The notes beneath the pieces are model-generated. The model searched no databases, was not told where the DNA came from, and saw only the letters and a program-made list of their open reading frames with translations. Position numbers and translations under genes: made by a program. From Apostichopus japonicus (Eukaryota > Echinodermata > Holothuroidea > Aspidochirotida > Stichopodidae): a stretch of 64,000 bases of DNA. The stretch is taken from assembly GCF_037975245.1 (NCBI RefSeq), contig NC_092581.1, forward strand, positions 9,475,803-9,539,802. The letters are read 5' to 3'. This document shows, piece by piece, positions 56,656-64,000 of the stretch. Positions within the stretch are counted from its first letter, which is position 1; the number at the start of each line of letters is the position of its first letter.

Positions 56656-57161
56656 GAAGTATATAAAATGTTCCATATAGAACACGATAGAGTGCTCAAT
56701 TCCACGTTATGAAGAAGACCGTAATGTAAATTTCGATGTTTGCAACCAAACCTCTACTCAGAGTTTCATGCTTACTAGCAATCGTCAGGGGGTGTACTAA
56801 AAAGCTATCTCTCTTTCATCTTAATTTTGACTTTATTTTGGGGGTGTTTTGTTTGGTGTCTGCAGCTTGCGAGGATTTCTGATCTTTTGTTCAGGAGATT
56901 AGAGCTAGAATAATCTATTATTGCTAGTTTCTCGGCCTGGCATAGATTACAAGAACCTGGGCTGTTGATCAATGTGTTTGATCTCCTGACAATGGACCGG
57001 GAGATTTGGAAGGCTCTATTACTTTCTTTTAGAGACCAAACATGTTTTGAAAGCTCAGTTTCTCCGTGGTATTTCTTCAAGTTTTTGTGGTTATTAAACC
57101 TTGTTTTGAACTGCCCTCCGCACATACCAATATAAATAGACTTAGAATCCCAGCAGTCACT
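56656..57161 (-). pseudogene. Penelope-like element: GIY-YIG endonuclease end
   Basis: Minus-strand frame from about 57161 to 56805: SIYIGMCGGQFKTRFNNH (YIG of GIY-YIG, then the conserved Arg and His), TELSKHVWSLKE, and CNLCQAEKLAI with LLNKRSE, all typical of the C-terminal endonuclease of Penelope-like retroelements. The 3' non-coding end, with a TGACGATTGCTAGTAAGCATG stretch in minus sense, extends to about 56656. The reverse transcriptase is absent. It abuts a plus-strand fragment of the same family. Confidence 0.85.
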
Positions 57162-57444
57162 TTAACCCCTCATTTAGCGAAACTGTAAAGACAAACATTG
57201 GAAAAAACTTTTTTGAAGTTAGTGGCCAAGCACTTTCCCCGACACAGGCACATCAAATATTCAACAAAAATACTCTCAAATTAAGCTACAGCTGCATGAG
57301 AAACGCAAAGGCTATTATCAACAGCCACAATAAAAAAGTTCTATCAAAGGCCGTTGAAAATTCACCCAAGCATGGATGCAACTGCAGAATGCGAGAGACC
57401 TGCCCCCTCGGAGGAGAGTGCTTGACCCCCTCCATATTATACAA
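57162..57444 (+). pseudogene. Penelope-like element: RT-endonuclease linker fragment, opposite strand
   Basis: Plus-strand frame with FSETVKTNIGKNFF, IFNKNTLKLSYSCM, AIINSHNKKVL, CNCRMRETCPLGGECLT and SILYN. In Penelope-like elements this segment lies directly upstream of the GIY-YIG domain, here found on the other strand immediately to the left. The frame ends in a short TA run (57459-57481). The fragments are thus back-to-back inverted. Confidence 0.82.
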
Positions 57445-57483
57445 TATATTATACAGTATATATATATATATATATATATATAC

Positions 57484-59390
57484 CACTTATCACCTAGCAA
57501 CCCTATCAACGCCCATGAGTACATACGTAAGTACCCGATCACATTATTATCTCAAACGGTCACAATGGAATTTAAAGAGATTCCCACGAGGAACAGGTCA
57601 GTTTGGCATTTACCCTTATTGCACTGGACTCTACAGAGGGCAGTAATAGTTGTTCTCACTTCTCCATTTCTTATAATGTGACCTTGAGAATGTAAAATGC
57701 AGTTGTTTAACCAAGTCCTTGTATACCAAGTCACCAGTCATCATTTTCATCCTAACAAGTGACGAGTCGTTTGATTTTCTCGCAATTTAAGTCAAGTCAA
57801 GTCACAAGTCAATGTTTCTCCAGTCATGTCAACTCACAAAGCATGTAATTATGTTAAAGTAAAGTTACAAGTCGAATAAAAAGCAGCTTAGGTCAAACAT
57901 CACACGGTTAAGGTTCAACTAGGTGACGCGATGCCGCGGTTCTGTTAATGGACGTACATCATTGAGCTCCAGCTAAAATGCTATAAGGATAGTTAACATA
58001 ACAACAGTAATAATTTTGCGGATTGACGGCACCTGAAGTGTATTATAAAACAGACACTTCTCCTTCCCTTTCTCAATACAAATATGAGAACATGACTATA
58101 TTTCAGTAGCGTGAGCAAGATTTCAAAGGTGGTGGCGCTAGGGTAAATCCAAAGACTTCCCCGAGTGATTTAAATATGAACGTGAACCTGAATAAAAGAA
58201 CCAGAATAGAATCAATTGTTTTTTGGAAAGAAGGGGTGCTGTCCTGTGGTTATTGGAGCTGACTCCCATGTTGGGTGTCAAGTGGTCTGTCCCAGAAATA
58301 AACATGAACAAATTAGACCAATGTTGCGTATATATGAGAAGCTCTAAATGCAAGTTTGTGATAATAAATAAGGAAAAATTCAAATTTTCATCGACTGATT
58401 TAGTTGGGATCTGAACCACTATGAGAGGACTAAAATCGAAGCAAGGACTTTTCTTCAAAGAGGGAGTACTGCCATTGGGTCATTGGAGCCAACTCCCGTG
58501 TAGGTGGTCTGATAGTTCTTCCCCTTCAACACAAACCACACAGAATTTAAATGTAAACGTCAAATGTTCACTCTGAAAGATATTTACACTATAAATAAGG
58601 TTCTGCATACACAGCTCTGAACACGAGGTTGTACTATTAAATAGGTGTAGGTGGTCTGATAGTTCTTCCCCTTCAACACAAACCACACAGAATTTAAATG
58701 TAAACGTCAAATGTTCACTCTGAAAGATATTTACACTATAAATAAGGTTCTGCATACACAGCTCTGAACACGAGGTTGTGCTATTAAATACTTTGTGAGA
58801 GATTGAAAGTAGTAGTGGTCTAAACTTTCCCATCTGAATGCAAAAGTCCTGTATGACGATCAGAGGTGAAGGTGAAAACATGAGAAAGGATGAAAAATCA
58901 CGATGCATTACTCAAAACACCTTGAGTGACTACAACTAATATTAGTACGCAACCTATGTACACCTAACTAAAATTAACACTACCATTTATATCAATAACA
59001 CCATAATGCATGGACTCAATTAAGCATAAATATGCAACATATTCCTTAATACCCATCTTAGAGTAAAGCTTAACACGCTGTTCATTCATTCCCAAAGTTG
59101 AAGGCATGATAAAACATTTGCCATTGAATAGTAATGGTGTAATATCGTCGGTTGGACAATTCTCTTTTCTCGTTACTACTTGGTGCAGTGAAGGACTGCT
59201 AGATGATATGCTGGTGTCAATGCCAACTCTTTTGCACATCAGTACTAAATTCAAACATATCACCAGATTGAAATATCCTAAAATATACTGACAATTGCTC
59301 AACTTTTTCTGAACCACTCGTACAATATACAGCATGCGTCTTCCTTTTCAGGGGATCCAATATAAGTGTCAGTGTCTGAGCCTGAGAGAA
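57484..59390. other. Intron 4 DNA of copy 4 with a 147-bp tandem duplication
   Basis: The segment 57484-57650 is unique. From 57652 it follows unit 2 (18012 onward). Two direct copies of about 147 bp, starting GTGTAGGTGGTCTGATAG, occupy 58498-58644 and 58645-58791; unit 2 has one copy. Imperfect AAGTCAAGTCAC repeats lie at 57785-57860. No gene. Confidence 0.6.
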
Positions 59391-62231
59391 GAGCGGAGAG
59401 GTGGCAGAACGGGAGAGTGCACGTCTGCAGTACCTGAGGTCCCTGGTTCAAACCTCGGTGTCGACACTGACGTCAATTTTCACCCGCTCCTTTCTCGTGG
59501 TAGGAAAGTGGCTACACGTGGGAAGCGGTACTCACGTCCTTCGGAGGGGACGTTAAATTGCGGTCCAGGGAGCAGGACTACACACCCCTGCCTCGTTACT
59601 TCAGGGCACTATTCAAAAAAGAGAAGGCGAGATTCGCCGGTGTCCTTCCACGCACAAAAACTTGGAACCTCAATAATTTCCGACTAAGGATTTCCTTAGT
59701 CTGCTGAAGCACCTTCGGTGGTATGGCGGGCCATCAGTCTCTTATCATGGGAGATCGACTTATACCGATTCAAATCGACATATACCAGTTTCCTTCGACT
59801 TATACCAGTTTCAAGCAGCTAAAATTGACTTCTACCGATTTAAATCGACATATACCAGTTTCATTCTACATATCATCGATTTAAATCGACATATACCAGT
59901 TTCATTCTACATATCATCGATTTATTTTACTTATCATCGATTTAAATCGATGATAAGTAAAATAAATCGATGATATGTCGAAGTAAACTGGTATAGGTCG
60001 ATTTAAATCGATGATATGTAGAATGAAACTGGTATATGTCGATTTAAATTGACATATACCAGTTTCATTCTACATATCATCGATTTATTTTACTTATCAT
60101 CGACTTATACCGATTTAAATCGACATATACCAGTTTCATTCTACATATCATCGATTTAAATCGACATATACCAGTTTCATTCTACATATCATCGATTTAT
60201 TTTACTTATCATCGATTTAAATCGATGATAAGTAAAATAAATCGATGATATGTAGAATGAAACTGGTATATGTCGATTTAAATCGATGATAAGTAAAATA
60301 AATCGATGAAATGTCGAAGTAAACCGGTATATGTCGATTTAAATCGATGATATGTAGAATGAAACTGGTATATGTCAATTTAAATCGACATATACCAGTT
60401 TCATTCTACATATCATCGATTTAAATCGACCTATACCAGTTTACTTCGACATATCATCGATTTATTTTACTTATCATCAATTTAAATCGACATATACCAG
60501 TTTCGTTCTACATATCATCGATTTATTTTACTTATAATCGATTTAAATCGATGATAAGTAAAATAAATCGATGATATGTCGAAGTAAACTGGTATATGTC
60601 GATTTAAATCGATGATATGTAGAATGAAACTGGTATATGTCAATTTAAATCGACATATCATAGATTTATTCTACATATCATCGATTTATTTTACTTATCA
60701 TCGATTTAAATCGATGATATGTAAAATAAATCGATGATATGTCGAAGTAAACTGGTATAGGTCGATTTAAATCGATGATATGTAGAATGAAACTGGTATA
60801 TGTCGATTTAAATTGACATATACCAGTTTCATTCTACATATCATCGATTTATTTTACTTATCATCGGCTTATACCGATTTAAATCGACATATACCAGTTT
60901 CCTTCGACTTATACCAGTTTCCAGCAGCTGAAATTGACTTCTACCGATTTAAATTGACATATACCAGTTTCATTCTACATATCTTATGGCGGGCCATCAG
61001 TCTCAAATCATGGGAGATCGAATTATACCGATTTAAATCGACATATACCAGTTTCCTTCGACATATACCAGTTTACTTCGACATATCATCGATTTATTTT
61101 ACTTATCATCGATTTAAATCGACAAATACCAGTTTCATTCTACATATCATCGATTTATTTTACTTATCATCGATTTAAATCATGTCAATCATCACCGAAA
61201 TCGGGATTTGGAATATGTTAATGAGCTAAATCGATGATATGTCGATTTAAATAGGTATATGTCAATTTGAGACGCTAGAAACTGGTATAAGTCCACGGAA
61301 ATTGACTTCTACCGATTTAATTCGACATATCATCGATTTAAACTGGTAGATGTCGATTTACATGGACATATCATCGATTTATTTTACATATCATCGATTT
61401 AAATCGATGATAAGTAAAATAAATCGATGATATGTAGAATAAATCGATGATATGTCGATTTAAATCGACATATACCAGTTTCATTCTACATATCATCGAT
61501 TTAAATCGACATATACCAGTTTACTTCGACATATCATCGATTTATTTTACTTACCATCGATTTAAATCGATGATAAGTAAAATAAATCGATGATATGTAG
61601 AATAAATCGATGATATGTCGATTTAAATTGACATATACCAGTTTCATTCTACATATCATCGATTTATTTTACTTATCATCGATTTAAATCAATTATAAGT
61701 AAAATAAATCGATGATATGTAGAACGAAACTGGTATATGTCGATTTAAATTGATGATAAGTAAAATAAATCGATGATATGTCGAAGTAAACTGGTATAGG
61801 TCGATTTAAATCGATGATATGTAGAATGAAACTGGTATATGTCGATTTAAATTGACATATACCAGTTTCATTCTTCATATCATCGATTTATTTTACTTAT
61901 CATCGATTTAAATCGATGATAAGTAGAATAAATCGATGATATGTCGAAGGAAACTGGTATATGTCGATTTAAATCGATGATATGTAGAATGAAACTGGTA
62001 TATGTCAATTTAAATCGACATATACCAGTTTCATTCTACATATCATCGATTTATTTTACTTATCATCGATTTAAATCGGTAGAAGTCAATTTCAGCTACT
62101 GGAAACTGGTATAAGTCGAAGGAAACTGGTATATGTCGATTTAAATCGGTATAAGTCGATCTCCCATGATTTGAGACTAATGGCCCGCCACACGGTGGAA
62201 CATAATACGAGGTATATGATATGATGATGAC
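59391..62231 (+). mobile_element. tRNA-derived SINE (SINE-2), split by a foldback element
   Basis: Flanked by the target duplication CCTGAGAGAA (59381-59390 and 62232-62241); units 2 and 3 have the uninterrupted site (about 19347 and 41385). The head has A box TGGCAGAACGG (59402-59412) and B box GGTTCAAACCT (59445-59455). The body has GGACGTTAAAT (59548-59558), also found in SINE-1. The SINE stops at 59721 and resumes at 62193 with a tail rich in TGATGA. The inserted 2.47 kb is the foldback element. Confidence 0.85.
59722..62192. mobile_element. Foldback-type element built of palindromic modules
   Basis: Ends are inverted: TATGGCGGGCCAT at the left and, reversed, TGTGGCGGGCCAT at the right, with more than 120 bp of continuing similarity. 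The 6-bp CGGTGG is duplicated at 59716-59721 and 62193-62198. The interior is dozens of short modules (GACATATACCAGTTT, CATTCTACATATCATCGATT, TATTTTACTTATCATCGA) in alternating orientation around ATTTAAAT and ATCGAT centres. An internal copy of the terminal sequence lies at 60985-61030, and one non-modular core (about 61180-61300) includes ACCGAAATCGGGATTTGG. No transposase: non-autonomous. Open frames here are repeat artefacts. Confidence 0.88.
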
Positions 62232-62479
62232 CCTGAGAGAAAGAGAGATTGAGTCGTTCACTTACCACTCGATCGGATTGCTTCACACTACCTGTAGTCT
62301 CATCAATGCAACACGTTAGACATGACCCGAATATGCAGGCAATTAATTCACACGCCAGTATTCCAACGAGTAGGTTTGAACCGGCACCTTGAACCTAAAT
62401 GAGAAACAAATGGAAATCTAGTATGTTTATTTCAGACAAGAACAATCAAGTTTGCAGTATCATTAGTTTAATTTAAAAC

Positions 62480-64000
62480 CGAAAGAATCTATCATGGCAT
62501 CAAAGTTATGATCATCGCAGTACTGTACAAACGAAAATCATCACATTATAAAAACAATTTCGCAATTGTTAGGAACAATTTTCATTCTCTCTAACTTTCC
62601 TTACCAGATGTGACAATTGCGCATGAAGAATACATGAGAATCCACTCGTAAATAACGCAAGGCAAGGATTCGGAAGCCTATATTCTGTAAGAAAGAGAAA
62701 AAAATTTCTTCTAAACGTTGCAGTGCAAAGTTGACATAAAGTGTGCAATTGAAAGAGTTAATAAAGGCAAAAAATGATATGATATGTTGTAGACGTTTAA
62801 AAACTTCCAGTACAATGCTGTCAGCCCGGTTGTATATCTATGCAATTTTAACTTTTGAGAAATGCCCCTATAAAGGGATGTTCCCGTGAGGAGTACTGTA
62901 CCGCTTTTAGTTGAAAACACCATCGCCGTCTTGTTCTGAATGCTTGATGGGTTTGCTGGAACTATAATTATTTGATTGGCTAAAACACCATTTACACGAG
63001 GAATTGGATTAACAGTATTGTAACGGCAAGTTAGTATTTACAGTTGCACGCTGTCCGCTATTGACTACGGTCAAAAGTTATACTGTGAGGAGACGGGTCA
63101 GAGTAAAGAGTTACATATAGCTTACATAGAGAGTATCAGTTTCGCACTGGAGACCGGAGGATGCAACGATTGGTAAATATGTTTTCTTTATCTGGGTGGA
63201 GATCATATGGGCTATTTTGTATCTATGTAAGAATCTCGATTGGTAAAAGATATTTATTGCAAAGGGTAATATGTAGAGTAAATTTATAGGCTGCAAATGG
63301 TAGATGCATTCGTATTCCTGCAAACTGTATTCTTTGTATTGTTAACAAATTAGTGCAATCGTTAAACTGTTGTAGTATTGTATGAATATTTTCTATATAG
63401 TTCCGTCTATTTGTGATAGGGTTTGATAGTTCATATTTGTATTTGTTTTTACAGTGAACGACATTAAAGTCAAAAGGGACAGTCAGTTCAAGCGTTGTTA
63501 TTTTTCGTTATCAGTGCGAAATGAGTCTACAAGTATATTGGTTGTAGTCATCAATGGAGAAGTGGTGTGGAGGACCTCCACCAAAAAAAGAAATGAAAAG
63601 TTAAGACTCCAAAAATGACTCCATCATGAGGCATGTTTGGACTAGCTCTACAGACAAGGAACTACTTGTGAACACCAGGATGGACGGTATTATTCTTCCC
63701 GAATAAATGTAAAACTCCCCCTCCCACCCCACCTAACTAAACCATTTTTCTCAACCAGCCAGTGGCCAGCTCTCACCCCTTTTCATACCCCACTGACAAT
63801 AGGTTGAAATCCATGATGAAAGTACTTTTCTACGCGAGAACCTTATCTTAAGTGCGTTCTTTGTGGTATCTGACTCTCTCTGTTTATGCCCCAATCACAC
63901 ATTTATATCAGGAGACCATAAGAGCTTACTGTAAACACGAGTTGAATGATTCACATATGAACTCATATTCAAACGTATGATCTATATGCCCCTTTCAAAG
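62480..64000. repeat. Tandem segmental duplication, unit 4 (partial)
   Basis: Fourth restart of the repeat, running off the right edge. After exon 3 of copy 4 it contains only intron 2, similar to 216-1500, 19805-21100 and 41830-43160, with no other gene. Confidence 0.85.

Noticed and set aside
59722-62192. CRISPR-like array of short repeats
   Set aside because: Repeats alternate in orientation with no unique spacers, and the context is eukaryotic.
60813-62286. Frames with repeated SFILHIIDLFYLSS-type words
   Set aside because: They come from the palindromic modules of the foldback element and occur on both strands.

Overview
This is an animal genomic window. It has split genes with GT-AG introns, long (TA)n and (ACAT)n microsatellites, and many transposable elements: BEL/Pao, CR1/Jockey-type LINEs, Penelope-like, hAT-like MITE, tRNA-SINEs and a foldback element. 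Prokaryotic gene organisation is absent. The repeat mix suggests a marine invertebrate. An echinoderm (for example a sea cucumber) is my best guess, but this is inference.

The backbone is a tandem segmental duplication. Almost identical sequence restarts near positions 1, 19592, 41619 and 62480. Each unit carries, on the minus strand, one copy of a five-exon gene for a small four-transmembrane protein resembling the MS4A/CD20-like family. The exons are short and all introns are phase 0, so I assembled them by hand from splice sites conserved between copies. Copy 1 (left edge) has exons 1-3 in the window. Copy 2 (17571-21839) is complete and predicts 215 residues. Copy 3 (40683-43235) has lost exon 1. 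Copy 4 (56279 to beyond the right edge) has a 4-bp deletion in exon 3. An orphan, stop-containing exon 1 lies at 22524-22720. Exons 3 and 4 differ between copies almost only by amino-acid-changing substitutions, and exon 3 diverges faster than its flanking intron.

Units also differ by the elements inserted in them. Unit 1: a LINE (LINE A, minus) carrying a second LINE (LINE B, plus) and a tRNA-SINE with a ~650 bp (ACAT)n tail. Unit 2: an intact BEL/Pao retrotransposon (31936-39745, 1861-codon polyprotein, two 1050-bp LTRs, 5-bp target duplication), a Penelope-like fragment with inverted ends, a hAT-like MITE and an unidentified 1.7 kb insert. Unit 3: the same MITE, a second copy of the LINE A family (LINE C), two opposed Penelope-like fragments, and a SINE interrupted by a 2.47 kb foldback element. 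Paralogous units supply empty sites for several insertions, so their relative ages can be read.

Apart from the MS4A-like genes and transposon genes, I see no recognisable host gene. A duplicated short ORF (15972-16190, 31099-31317) is unidentified and looks neutral. The remaining DNA is duplicated, AT-rich, non-coding sequence.
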